From: Apricaphanius iberus | Lineage: Eukaryota; Chordata; Actinopteri; Cyprinodontiformes; Aphaniidae | DNA length: 64,000 nucleotides | NCBI GenBank assembly: GCA_028564705.1 | Contig: JAPXFQ010002673.1 | Span: forward strand, 157,488 to 221,487 | Direction of reading: 5' to 3' | Shown: positions 36,396 to 46,769 of the stretch, piece after piece | Layout: every line of letters begins with the position of its first letter | Numbering within the stretch: position 1 is the first letter of the stretch | Notes under the pieces: model-generated | Databases searched by the model: none | What the model saw: the letters and a program-made list of their open reading frames with translations, nothing else | Told to the model about the DNA's origin: nothing | Program-made: the position numbers and the translations under genes

Positions 36396-36750
36396 TTAAA
36401 CATTTTGGGTTTGGAGATGCATTTCTGGATATGATCGGTATGTTATATACTGATATTAATAATTGAGTTTCTCTTTCAGAAGGCACATGTCCCAGGTTCA
36501 AGGTGGAAAGAGGCATCAGGCAGGGCTGTAGCATCTCACCTATTTTATTTATTGTAGCCACTGAACGACTTGCTATTACTGTCACAAATTAAAACATCAA
36601 AGGAATATATATATAAATAATCACAAATTAATTATAAGTCAGCTTGCCGATGATACGATCCAATGGCCTTACAGTAGGTCATTAGGCATCGGACATTAGG
36701 TCCCATCTTTTTTTTTTTTTTGAAGCTTTGAACAATGTTTTCTGAAGCTT

Positions 36751-37185
36751 TTGGCCAAGGACAAACAACGGTATAGCAGGATTGTTATCCATGCTGGTGG
36801 TGATAACACCCGGTTACGGCAATCGGAGGTCACTAAAATTAGAGTAGCTTCGGTGTGCAGGGCTGCCAAAAAGATGTCTGACTCTGTAGTTTTTTTTCTG
36901 GTCCCCTGTCTGATCATACTAGCGATGACATGTACAGCTGTATGCTGTCGTTTCACCTTTGGTTGTCAAAGTGGTGTCCGGAAAACGATGTGGGCTACAT
37001 TGATAACTGGGGGGCCTTCTGGGGAAAACCTGGACTGTTACGTAGAGACGGCATCCATCCCACCGAGGACGGAGCTTCGCTTCTTTCCAGGAACATTGAT
37101 AGGTTTATCTCTAGTTCCCCAAAGCCGTGACAACCCAGAGTCCAGCTCAGGGAACAGCGACTGCCACCCACCCACTACCCTATAG
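36751..37185 (+). pseudogene. L2 ORF1 esterase-domain remnant
   Basis: Encodes part of an SGNH-type esterase domain: [15 protein letters not shown] (block III; the expected GGND reads GGDN) and, in the overlapping frame at 36930-37130, [18 protein letters not shown] and [11 protein letters not shown] with the catalytic D-x-x-H. The two pieces are in different frames, so the domain is broken. Such domains in LINE ORF1 proteins are proposed to act on membranes or lipids; that role is from the family, not from this sequence. Confidence 0.65.
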
Positions 37186-37289
37186 AGACAGTTTCCCGTC
37201 CACTACCCAAAACAAACGAATTAATAGTTAATGCTACTAGAGCAAAGTATAAAAATATCATAAAGATAAATACCACTCCGACTGAACAG

Positions 37290-39880
37290 AAAAATAAATC
37301 AATTAAATGTGGTTTACTAAACATAAGATCTCTCCCCTCAAAAACACTCTTAGTAAATTACTTAATTTGTGAAAATAATATTGATCTGTCTCGTCTTGCA
37401 GAGACATGGTTGCAGGAAGAGGACCATGTCACAATAAATGAGTCAACTCCCCCTAGCTACTTAAACTTTAGTGTCCCTCGAAGTACTGGTCGAGGAGGTG
37501 GAGTAGCAACTATCTTTCATTCCGATTTACTAATTAATCTCCAAAAAAATAATAGTTACAGTTCCTTTGAGCATCTAGTTTTTAGCTTTCCTCATACACA
37601 TAACAAAGCAGTAAAGCCACTTTTGTTTGTGGTCTTATATCGTCCACCAGGACCTTATTCTCAATTTTTAGATCAGATTTCAGATTTTCTATCTGACTTA
37701 GTTTTAAACACTGATAAAGTCATTATAGTCGGAGACTTCAATATTCATGTTGATAGTGAAAGTAATAGTCTAAATACAGCTTTTAACATTATATAAGACT
37801 CAATAGGCTTTACTCAAAATGTGCAGGGACCAACCCATTGCGGTCACCACACCTTAGATCTTGTGCTGACTTATGGCATTGACTGTGAAGAAATAACAGT
37901 CTTTCCACATAACCCTATCCTGTCTGATCATTTCGTCATCACTTTTAAACTTACTCTAACAGATCATATCAAACCTGAAAGAAAACTTCATTATACCAGA
38001 ACGTTATCAGACAATGCTGTAGCAAGTTTTAAAGAAGCTCTTCCAACTTTAATTTCCTCAGTATATAAAAAAACAACAGAAAATAGTGATTTAACTCCTG
38101 ACTCCTCACAACTTGATGTTCTAGTTCATAGCGTTAATTCCTCCCTGGGTCTGGCAATAGACAAAGTTGCCCCACTGAAAAAGAAGGTGGCCAGGCTTAG
38201 AAGATCAGCTCTCTGGTTTAATTCAGAGCACGTAGCATATTATTCATCTTTAATCGAGGAGAATAAAAATAATCCTAGGTTTCTTTTTAATACAGTTGCC
38301 AAACTCACACAGGATCATAGCTCTATCGAGCAAACCATTCCCCAAGCTCTAAGTAGTGACGACTTCATGCAATTCTTAATAAATAAAATAGACTGTATAA
38401 AAAATAAGGTAATTGGGAACCTTCCCAATATGCTTGCTTCCTCCCTAGTTAATGAGGCAGCATCAAAAATGGTTGAACCTAATATATGCTTAAACTGCTT
38501 TAATGCAGCCGAACTATCTGATGTACAAAAATTATTAGCTTCATCTAAACCTTCAACTTGCGTTTTAGACCCAATCCCAACTAAACTCTTAAAATAAGTT
38601 TTCCGTCTGATCGCTGCTCCAATTTTAGATATAATGAATCTATCCTTAGTCAATTGACATGTACCACAGGAGTTTAAGATTGCTGTAATTATACCTCTAC
38701 TTAAGAAACCATCTCTTGATCAAAATGACTTAATTAACTATAGACCGATATCTAATCTTCCCTTCTTATCTAAAATTCTTGAGAAAATAGTGGCACATCA
38801 GATGTGTGAGCATTTAAACAATAATGAGCTGTTTGAAAAGTTTCAGTCAGGCTTTAGAGCTCATCATAGCACTGAAACAGCTCTGGTGAAGGTTACTAAT
38901 GATATTCTCATAGCCTCAGACAATGGATTGGTGACCATTCTGGTCCTGTTAGATCTCAGTGCTGCCTTTTACACCGTTGATCACAATATTCTCATAGAAA
39001 AGCGTCAAAGTGTTGGTATAAAAGGAACAGCAGTAGGGTGGTTTAAATCTTATTTGTCTAACAGATTTCAATTTGTTCAGTTAAATGATAAATCTTCCTC
39101 AAACTTAATAGTTACTTGCGGAGTACCACAGGGTTCAGTGCTTGGGCCGATTCTTTTTACTATATATATGCTTCCTATTGGTAAAATAATTAGGCAGCAT
39201 GGGATAAATTTCCATAGATGATACACAACTATATCTATCCATAAATCCTGATGACTCCAATCAGTTAGGTAGACTACAGGCATGTCTCGAAGATATAAAA
39301 ACTTGGATGACTCTAAACTTCTTGCTTCTGAATTCTGATAAAACAGAAGTTGTCGTCTTTGGACCAGAAGGTCTGAAAAAGAAACTATTTAGTCAACCTC
39401 TTCACGTCTTCAAGTCTCTAGGATTTCCTTTTTTCACCTTAGGAATATTGCAAAAATTAGAACCATCCTGGACGGGAATGATGCTGAAAAACTAGTCCAT
39501 GCCTTTGTTACTTCAAGGCTGGATTACTGTAACTCTTTATTATCAGGTAGTCCAAAATGCTGCTGCTAGGATTCTGATGAATATTAAAATAAGAGATCAC
39601 ATTTCCCCTGTTTTAGCTTCTCTTCACTGGCTCCCAGTGAGATCTAGAATAGAATTCAAGTGCCTCCTTCTGACATATAAAACTCTTAACAATCTAGCTC
39701 CATCATACATAAGAGACCTGATTGTTCCATATGTTCCTAACAGAGCACTTCACTCTCAGACTGCAGGTTTACTGGTAGTTCCTAGGATTTCTAAAAGTAG
39801 AATGGGTGGCAGATCTTTCAGCTATCAGGCTCCCCTCCTGTGGAACAGGCCCCCTAGTGTTGGTTCGTGAAGCAGACAAT
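37290..39880 (+). pseudogene. L2 ORF2 (endonuclease and reverse transcriptase), broken
   Basis: Endonuclease landmarks: LLNIRSL (about 37317), ETWLQEED (about 37401), GRGGGVATIFHSD (about 37489), VGDFNIHVDSES (about 37729) and the catalytic LSDHF block (about 37919). RT landmarks: NYRPISNLPFLSKILEK (about 38737), HHSTETALVK (about 38863), GVPQGSVLGPILF (about 39119). The A motif reads AFYTVDH instead of AFDTVDH, which loses the first catalytic Asp. The YADD box is destroyed by a deletion near 39215. Stops at about 37794 and 38595 and the loss of about 50 codons near 39400 also break it. Confidence 0.85.
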
Positions 39881-40660
39881 TTGTATATCATTAAAACTAT
39901 GCTTTAAACTTTCCTCTTTGACAAAGCTTACAGTTAGAGATATGTTAATAGGTAGCTAGGAAGAGACAGGTTAATGTTAGTAGTCAGGTAGAGTGTCAAA
40001 AGCTAGGAAGAGATAGGAAGAGGTGGAGTAGCTAGGTAGAGATAGATTAATGTAAGCCAGGTAGAGAGCGTTAGTAGCTACGTCTCCTAGTAGCTAGGAG
40101 ACAGCTTAATGTTAGTAGCTATGCTGCTTTATGCTAGGTTGTTGGAGGACATTATTAGGGTCTGTTCCTACTTTCTCTCTTTTTTCTCCCCAACTGCATG
40201 ATGTGCTGTCAGTTCAAGCGCTAACCTGCTTTCTCTTAGTCTCTTCTTAAAGTAGGTGCTCCTGACCCGCCCTGCTAGTAGACCCTGACTAAGATGGCAT
40301 TGCAGTGACGGAAAGTTCTCCATGTCCTGCAACAAACTTCTGCATCATTTCTGTTGCTCTTTCTGTGTCTCTGTTCTGTATCTGTGTTCTGTATTCTCCA
40401 AACCACAGACGGTCTCGGCAGATGACCGCTTGTGCTGAGCCTGGATCTGCCGGAGGTTTATTCCTGTTACAAGGGAGTTTTTCCTTTCTATTGTCGCTTC
40501 ATGCTTGCTCAGTGTGAGGGATTGCTCAGAATTACACGGCGTAATCTTCTGTGGTTCTCTAATTTCTACATTAAGCATTGCATTGTAATAACTCTTCTTG
40601 TAAAGTGCCTTGAGATGACATCTGTTGTGAAACGGCGCTATATAACTAAACTGAATTGAA

Positions 40661-41269
40661 AATGGAACTACTGAATTTGAAACTTAAGAAGGTCCAGATG
40701 AAAATACAGTTGTTTTTTTTGTACTAATTACCAATCCTTTTTTGACCATAGCTGCAGCTTCTGGTGGGATGGATAAGAGACTATGTTTGGCTGAAGTAGT
40801 CGTTTCTGCTTTTGACTGTTCCTCATCATCTCTGCTGAATCTAAAATATAGTTCTGTAATACTTCAGTAAAGCGTTCAGTGGGAAACTGAGCAGAAATTG
40901 ATGTTTTGAATAGGAAAACACCGGCCTGAGATCACTGATACAAAATAGGCACGAAACTGACCAGAATAACCCCATTAACACATAAACTTCTGGTCTAGCT
41001 CATGTTTAGGTGAAATTCCTTCCTTTTCAACTGGACTCATCAGATAATATGAGTCTTTCTCTAGATTGTATGAAAGCTTCTCACCAGTGACTATACAAGG
41101 TTTATCTTTTCACCAGTTTGAGTTACAGTCAACAATTTGTATTTCCTGGCACTTTTCCACTGACACAATCGAATTTCCTCTTGTGGGGCAAAAAAGGATT
41201 GTTCTATTCTATTATATTCTATGAGAGCTTTTACTGGATTATATGAAAGGCATATCTTCTCAGCAGTTC
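40661..41269. other. No gene recognised; possible LINE tail
   Basis: AATTTCCTCTTGTGGGGCAA followed by a TTCTATTC-type repeat at about 41171-41222 resembles the 3' end of a fish LINE. Otherwise nothing is recognised. Confidence 0.4.
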
Positions 41270-42384
41270 ATATGCAACCTTGCAGAAGTTGTGCAACATT
41301 TTCAGTATAGTTATGGATGTTACCCAGGTGGTACCCAATACAAGCCAGGGACCTCCACATCCAGCATGTACACCTCCATGATCGTGTGAGACCAGCCACT
41401 TGGACAGCTGCTGAAAAAATGTCAATTGCATATCCAAAGAATTTCTGCTTAAACAACAGAAACTCACTCAAGAAAGCTTTTCTGTATGCTCATTATCTTC
41501 ATTGAAGTATGCCTTCGATGGTGTTTCTGACTGCCTGGAGAGAAGTTCTGTTCAAAGATGAATCCCAGTTTTCACTGTTCAGGGCAGATAGCAGACGGCG
41601 TGTGTTTCATTGTATGGGTGAGTTGTTTGTTGATGTCAGCGTGTGGATTTGGAGTTATGGTATAGGCAGGCGTATGTTATGGACAATGAACACAGCTACA
41701 TTTTATTTATGGCATTTTGAATGCACAGAGATACCGTGACCAGATTTTGAGGCCCATTGTTGTGCCGTTCATCACGACAATCCTCTCATTTTTCATGACA
41801 ATTAGGAATTTCCCAATCCAATCATGTTAACAAATCAGGCCCGATCACATTGTTTCAGACTGGATCGGAATCTGACGTTGCCTTCTGATCAGGACTCGGA
41901 TATATATGTTTTTTTATTCTATGCGGGACACACACCGGTGGCTCCTTGTCTTCTTTACAGTCACCATAATGGCAGAGAGAAGTCACGGATAAGTCGCAGC
42001 AAACTTCTGCTAAATAGTTAGCCATTCCCCAGCTACCCAGGCCTACATCAACTTTAGATGGGAAAACAAAGAAAAGTCTGGAGATTAACTAGCTGAAAAA
42101 CACCTTAGAGACCAGAGTAGAATTTACATCAGAGATTCATTTTAATATTGGAGATACCTTCAATGTCATGCAAAATTTATTTATTGGAGTTTTCAACCAT
42201 TTGGTAGTGCGATTTGCTCATAAAAAAACCCCCACCTGACTGGTTTTTGGATTAATTTACGCATTTCTGAGTAATCCTCTTGAATCCTGCTCTCTGAGCA
42301 GCTGCACCGTCCACTCCTGGAAAACAACTGAGTGTTCACATTGTGACGTATTTCCCATCACTATGTGAAATCAAGGAAGTGCTA

Positions 42385-42990
42385 GAGGCATGGAGCCGAG
42401 AAAGTCTCATAATAAATAAACTAAAGCAGGGTTTTTCATGGATGCATATGCTCATTCGAAAATACACATGGTCTGTTTCACAAATGCAAACGCCGAGGTT
42501 CACAAATATAATTTTCAGAGACACTTGTAATATAAATTCACAAATGCACACAATCTGTTTCAAAAACGCACACAATCTGTTTCACAAACGCACACAATCT
42601 GTTTCACAAACGCACACAATCTGTTTCACAAACGCACACGATCTTTTTCACAAACGCAAACGATGTTTCAAAAATGCAAACAATCTTTTTCAGAAATGCA
42701 CACAAGCTGTTTCGCAAATATAATTTTGAAAAAAGCTTCAAATATAGCCAGCTGTTCGCTTTCACCCAATGGTATGGCTCCTAACATGTTCCATCCTCAG
42801 TGTGGGCCGAACATACGGACCCCAGCAATAATTAGAAATTACTTATCCATTGCCTCAGATTATTAAACAGTGGGCATGAATTACTAACCCGTTTCCTCGG
42901 TTTATTAAACTGTGCGCATGGACTCGCAATCTATTCCTCCGGTTTAATAAACCGTGTGATGTTCTGTTTACTTGATAAAAAGCCCTGACT
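42385..42990. repeat. Left arm of a long inverted repeat
   Basis: Pairs with 44864-45412 in inverted orientation: ATGGAGCC...AAGTCTCATAATAAATAAACTAA at the outer ends, and GATAAAAAGCCCTGAC against GTCAGAGCTTTTTATC at the inner ends. The arm contains about eight copies of a 22-bp repeat, CACACAATCTGTTTCACAAACG (about 42535-42720), which is shorter in the right arm. It also holds repeated GGTTTATTAAACCG-like palindromes. It appears to be a foldback-type element with arms of about 600 bp. Confidence 0.75.
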
Positions 42991-43010
42991 GCCGGTAATG
43001 TTTGTGTTGT

Positions 43011-43130
43011 GGCTGTAGCACAGTGGTTAGGTTAGGGTGTAGGGTTTTCAAATGTGATATTGTGGGTTTGAATCCAAGCTTGTTGTTTTTTTTTTGCACT
43101 TGCTACCATGCTTGGATTCAAACCCAGTAG
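43011..43130 (+). mobile_element. tRNA-like SINE piece with hairpin
   Basis: GTGGCTGTAGCACAGTGGTTAG resembles a pol III A box, and GTGGGTTTGAATCC 35-40 bp later matches the B box. The end TTTGAATCCAAGC (43069) is repeated in inverted form as GCTTGGATTCAAA (43111), giving a 13-bp stem around a T-rich loop. No complete tRNA fold was seen. A SINE head inside the foldback element is the simplest reading. Confidence 0.4.
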
Positions 43131-43349
43131 GCTACAGAAGAAGCTAGCAGCCAGGGTCCTTTATAAAGTAGACAGAACAATATATGACATCCACAACATC
43201 TAAGTATGTCAGTGTTTTTTGCACTTTGCCAAAAAGAAAATTTTTCTGGTTTTAAAAATTCAAACTCAGGTTTTTAGGCGGTGTGGACAAAAATATTATT
43301 TGACGCCGTGGAGGAAAAACAAAAAAACAAAAAGAGAAGTCGAGATGGA

Positions 43350-44597
43350 GTCCCCTTGTAGGAGCTGAGTCGGGTGGGGGACCCGGATGGCGTCCTCTCA
43401 CGGGACGGGCATCGGGCGGTCAACCCGGATGGCGTCCTCTCACGGGACGTAAGACTTGCGGACATCCCCTTACGGGACGTGAGTCGGGTGGACGGCCCGA
43501 ATGGCGTCCTCTGGCTGGGGGAAGGACTGGCGGACGTCCCCTTACGGGACTTGAGTCGGGCGGACAGCCCGACGGTCGTCTCCTGGGGACATGAAGGTCC
43601 AGCGTGAAGCTGGACGGACGTCCCTCGGCGGGATTGGAGGCTGGCGGACGGCCCAGGGGCCCTCTCCTGGGAACCTGGAGGTCCAGCGGGAAGCTGAACG
43701 GACGTCCCTTGGCGAGACAGGCGGACGGCCCGGCGGTTCTCTACTGCGGACAAGGTAGCAGGAAGCTTGGCTGGTCGTCGGCGGAGAGAGAGGGACCTGG
43801 TTGGTTCCCACTGACGGGAACGAAGGAACCTGGCCAGTGAAGCTGGGCCTGAGACTGGCTGCTCCGGCGGCGGCAGTAGCCAATCCAGCAGCTCTGGTGG
43901 CGAATCCAATAGCTCTGGCGGCGGCAAATCCAGCAGCTCTGGCGAAGGACGCGGCAGATCCAGCAGCTCTGGCGGAGGCAGCGGCAAATCCAGCAGCTCT
44001 GGCGGAGGCTGCGGCAAATCCAGCAGCTCTGTTGGCTCTGGGAGTAGAGACTGGAGGAGCTCTGCTGGCTCTGGGAGTAGAGACTGGAGGAGCTCTGCTG
44101 GCTCTGGGAGCAGAGACTGGAGGAGCTCTGCTGGCTCTGGGAGCAGAGACTGGAGGAGCTGCTCTGCTGGCTCTGAGAGCAGAGACTGGAGGAGCTCTGC
44201 TGGATCTGGGAGCAGAGACTGGAGGAGCTCAGCTGGCTCTGGAAACAGATACTGGAGGGGCTCTGCTGGTTCTGGCTGAAGCAGACAGAAACTTCGGGGC
44301 CGAACAGACTGAAGCAGACGCCAACGTCTGGACCGAATGTTCGTGGATGCGGATTTCCTCCCCAAAAAGGGACAACTCCTCCTCGGCTGTCTGAATGAGG
44401 ACATCCACCTTGTCCTCCAGGTCCAGCGCGTCATGAGAAGTGAGCAGAGAGAAGAAGCGGGGAAGAGTCTTCACCATAAAGCTGCGGTCTGGCGAGCTGA
44501 GGCTTCAAAGCCGCAGATGTCATCCAGGTTGGACCAGAGGTCTTGCAGGAGGTCAGGGTCCGACGCTTCTGCTGGGTCCATTTTTTCGGGCTGGATC
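43350..44597 (-). pseudogene. Element B coding region (broken)
   Basis: Starts at the ATG of AATGATCCAG inside the primer binding site (MIQPEKMDPAEASDPDLLQDLW). A frameshift near 44477 moves the reading into the frame with LPRFFSLLTSHDALDLEDK and AEEELSLFGEE. These align with the N-terminal domain of D (LPRFRSSLNPLDAEELEE, AEEELP). Then comes LASASVCSAPK, also shared with C and D. Further frameshifts separate the acidic LLQSLLPEPAE array from the Arg-rich part at 43883-43542. No Gag zinc knuckle or pol domain. Non-functional. Confidence 0.65.
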
Positions 44598-44601
44598 ATT
44601 C

Positions 44602-44863
44602 TGTTACGTCGCTTTTGCTGTAAGGAGGCTAAAGGACCCAGGCGCAGAAGCTGAGTTCCAGGTAAGGTGGTATTTTATTAGTGAGATGCAACACAAGGTG
44701 AGACGATACATACAAAGGTACGACAATGATCCAGCGAGGACTGAAGCGCTCGCTGGATCTTAAATAAGGGGAGACAAGGAGGAACAGGTGCAAACAATAG
44801 GAAGTGAGGAGGTTCAGACAGGATGACACAGGTGCAGATGATGAGGGAGTGAGAATCCTGACA
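44602..44863 (-). repeat. 5' LTR of element B
   Basis: 262 bp, reverse strand: begins TGTCAGGATTCTCACTCCC (44863) and ends CGTAACA (44602). TATTTAAG (about 44758-44766) serves as TATA-like box. GCTGGATCATT at 44725-44735 lies about 30 bp downstream of it and complements the primer site at 44590-44600 (AATGATCCAGC). Related along its length to the LTRs of C and D. Confidence 0.8.
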
Positions 44864-45412
44864 GTCAGAGCTTTTTATCAACCAAACAGAACACTACATG
44901 GTCACACGGTTTATTAAACCGGGTGAATAGGTTCCGAGTCCGTGCGCACAGTTTATTAAACCGAGGAAACGGGTTAGTAATTCATGCACACTGTTTAATA
45001 AACTGAGGAAATTGATTAGTAATTACTAATTATTGCCAGGGTCCACACGTTCGGCCCACAATGAGGATGGAACATGTTAGGAGCCATACCATTGGGTGAA
45101 AGAGAACAGCTGTCTAAGTGATTAATTTGATTGACAGGTTCCTTAGCCAATGGTGACATTAGTTGTCCGCATTTGGAAAAAGATTGTTTGCATTTGTGAA
45201 ACGGATTGTGTGCGTTTGTGAAACAGATCGTGTGCATTTGTGAACCATTTCGTGAATTTATATTACAAATGTTTCTGAAAATTGTATTTGTGAACCTCAG
45301 CGTTTGCATTTGTGAAACAGACCATGTGCATTTCCGAATGAGCATATGCTTTCGTGAAAAACCCTTCGTTAGTTTATTTATTATGAGACTTTCAAGGCTC
45401 CATATAGAGGTC
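44864..45412. repeat. Right arm of a long inverted repeat
   Basis: Inverted partner of 42385-42990. It begins directly at the outer end of the LTR of element B, so B inserted at the inner edge of this arm. It carries the GGTTTATTAAACCG motifs and a shorter 22-bp repeat tract. The reverse strand is open for 149 codons (45465-45016), but the peptide is the same repeat-derived sequence as in the left arm and is not taken as a gene. Confidence 0.75.
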
Positions 45413-46580
45413 ACTGCACCGCCCCTGCAGGCAGAGCATCTTACCTCTGGTAGAATTGCACACACACTCTACCCCCTTCTCAAAGCTCATAGCTGCTCTG
45501 GTTTTGGCAGCTGAAAACCACTTTTCTGTTGGATTTTACTTCCTCTGTGAAAAAGTCTGTTTGGCTGCATTTATTACAGGATTCTATTCTACATTCCGAA
45601 AGAACAGCAGCTGGGTCAAAGATGCCTGAAGACAGAGAAGTGGCTTTATTTTAATGCTAATATTTGTTAGCCATTTATCAAGCTGCTTATGTAATCTTAT
45701 AACAGCATTTTTTGGTTAATTAATTGATCTGTAGCATCTCAGAATGTTCAGTAAATGGGTGCAAACAACACCCACAGCTTTTTTATAAACTAGGCAGTAA
45801 CGATTGTTTCTGGACTCAGCTTTGGTGGTTTGGTCTCCGGGTGTTTGGTCTGGATGGGCTCCCTCCATAGCCTGTTAGATTTAGCAGCTGAAATAAGCTT
45901 TATTGACTGTTTTTTTTGTGGCCTTTGTTTGTTAAATATAACACAGTTCCATTGTTGTACTTGGTGCACTTCAAATTCAAGGCTGTTTTTCTCAGTCAGA
46001 CTGGCGCTGCATGGGGGAGGGGGGCAGCAGGTGGGATTATATAGAAACGAGCCGTTTTACTTTCTGGTCCAACATTAACTACAGGATACAAGTTAAATTT
46101 TAGCACAAATTAATATTATATAACACCAACGGTAACATTTTTATCATACAGGTCTATCACAAAAATTGAAAGCTGTAAAATAGCATAGCAAAACGGCTTC
46201 AAAACGTCTTCAAATCGACACAGCTTTGGCCACATTTATGCATAACAAGTAAGACAGTCATATATTCAAGAAAGCAGATCAACATAACATTTTTTTACAA
46301 AGTGAGATGCTGTGAAATCTCAGGTGATGCACATGGCCAATTGCAGGGGTAGAGGAAGCTAGAGGCTCAGGGGAGGGATGTGTGTGTGTGTGTGTGGGGG
46401 GGTGATTAAAGCTGTACCGCGGCTTTAACATATTTGTTAAATGTTACAATAATCTGTTTCTTCACTGTTCTTTAAGATTTTTTAATGTATTACCTATAGA
46501 AGTATCAGACCAGGACTCGGTATTGGTCGATACTCAAAATCAAATGACTCGGGTGTCAAGGGCAAACAAAACTGATCAGG
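45413..46580. other. No gene recognised; hAT interior
   Basis: Sequence between the inverted repeat and the right end of the hAT remnant. It contains a (TG)n microsatellite at about 46379-46402 followed by a G run. No coding region is supported. Confidence 0.45.
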
Positions 46581-46769
46581 ACATCCCTAATAATAATTTA
46601 CACAATTTCTGGAAGCTGAAAACATCCCAGTTGTTGCATGGCCAGCACACTCACCAGACATGTCACCCATTGAGCATATTTGGGATGCTCTGGATTAGCG
46701 TATAGGACAGTGTGTTCTAGCCATTGAAGAAAGAATGTACCAACATTCTAGGCCACAAGCAAACTTGGA

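Larger units (their letters stand above)
34390..36689 (+). mobile_element. Tx1-type L1 LINE, 5' and 3' truncated, split by a TTAA element
   Basis: Non-LTR retrotransposon of the L1/Tx1 group. Endonuclease part: VVGGDFNVTPDD (about 34532) and RSRIDY...LSDHCF (about 34725-34815). RT part: SNRSPGPDGITTNFYKHFW (about 35360), KLIPKPSKDK and LRPITLLNTDYK (about 35500-35585), LLLDFQKAFDSIEH (about 35735), GIRQGCSISPILF (about 36515) and QLADDT (about 36643). A 598-bp element at 35798-36395 interrupts it; the LINE frame runs on correctly across the two junctions. It ends near 36689, where an L2 begins. Stops at 34582 and 35454 and a missing 3' half make it inactive. Confidence 0.85.
36690..40660 (+). 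mobile_element. L2 LINE (+), nearly full ORF2, decayed
   Basis: Starts in ORF1, within the esterase part (about 36690-37185), continues through endonuclease (about 37290-38000), RT (about 38690-39880) and a 3' untranslated region to the CTGAATTGA end at about 40660. Target duplication not resolved. Same subfamily as 28790, 52625 and 58351. The block TTTTTTTTTTTTGAAGCTTTGAACAATG near 36710 is an insertion relative to the copy at 28790-32590. Confidence 0.88.
43340..44863 (-). mobile_element. Element B: LTR retrotransposon (-) without pol, 3' end missing
   Basis: Reverse-strand LTR element with 5' LTR (44863-44602), self-primer binding site, an N-terminal coding domain and degraded tandem arrays, ending near 43340 without a polypurine tract or 3' LTR. 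The array encodes PAELLQSLLPE- and PPELLDLPLPP-like acidic Pro-rich repeats, then VSPRDVRSASRWTS-like basic repeats. Same family as C and D. It lies at the inner end of the right arm of the long inverted repeat. Confidence 0.8.
41803..46589. mobile_element. hAT-type element remnant, interrupted
   Basis: Left end TAGGAATTTCCCAATCCAATCA (41803) and right end CTGATCAGGACATCCCTA (46589) match the widespread fish hAT terminus TAGGGATGTCC...GATC in inverted orientation, with TCAGGACTCGG near both ends. It sits inside the Tc1 remnant. No transposase is visible. Its middle holds the long inverted-repeat structure and LTR element B. The expected 8-bp target duplication is not clear. Confidence 0.55.
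41270..46765 (+). mobile_element. Tc1-type transposon remnant, split by a hAT element
   Basis: Two pieces of one Tc1 transposase gene. Left (41270-41795): homologous to the HTH-to-first-Asp part, with TDESQFSLFRADSRRRV-like sequence (near 41560; reads KDESQ) and, further on, GRRMLW and FECTEIP remains. Right (46598-46765): AENIPVVAWPAHSPDMSPIEHIWDALD (near 46620-46696), the block with the catalytic Glu. About 30 bp are missing at the junction where the hAT inserted. The piece ends where LTR element C begins, near 46766, and does not resume after 51396. Old and inactive. This family is distinct from the Tc1 at 58231. Confidence 0.75.

Noticed and set aside
43011..43090. Possible tRNA gene
   Set aside because: A and B box-like motifs are present, but cloverleaf stems and an acceptor end could not be formed. 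A SINE head is more likely.
45016..45465. 149-codon reverse frame as a gene
   Set aside because: The same peptide pattern appears in the other arm of the inverted repeat and comes from the 22-bp repeat; no domain is visible.
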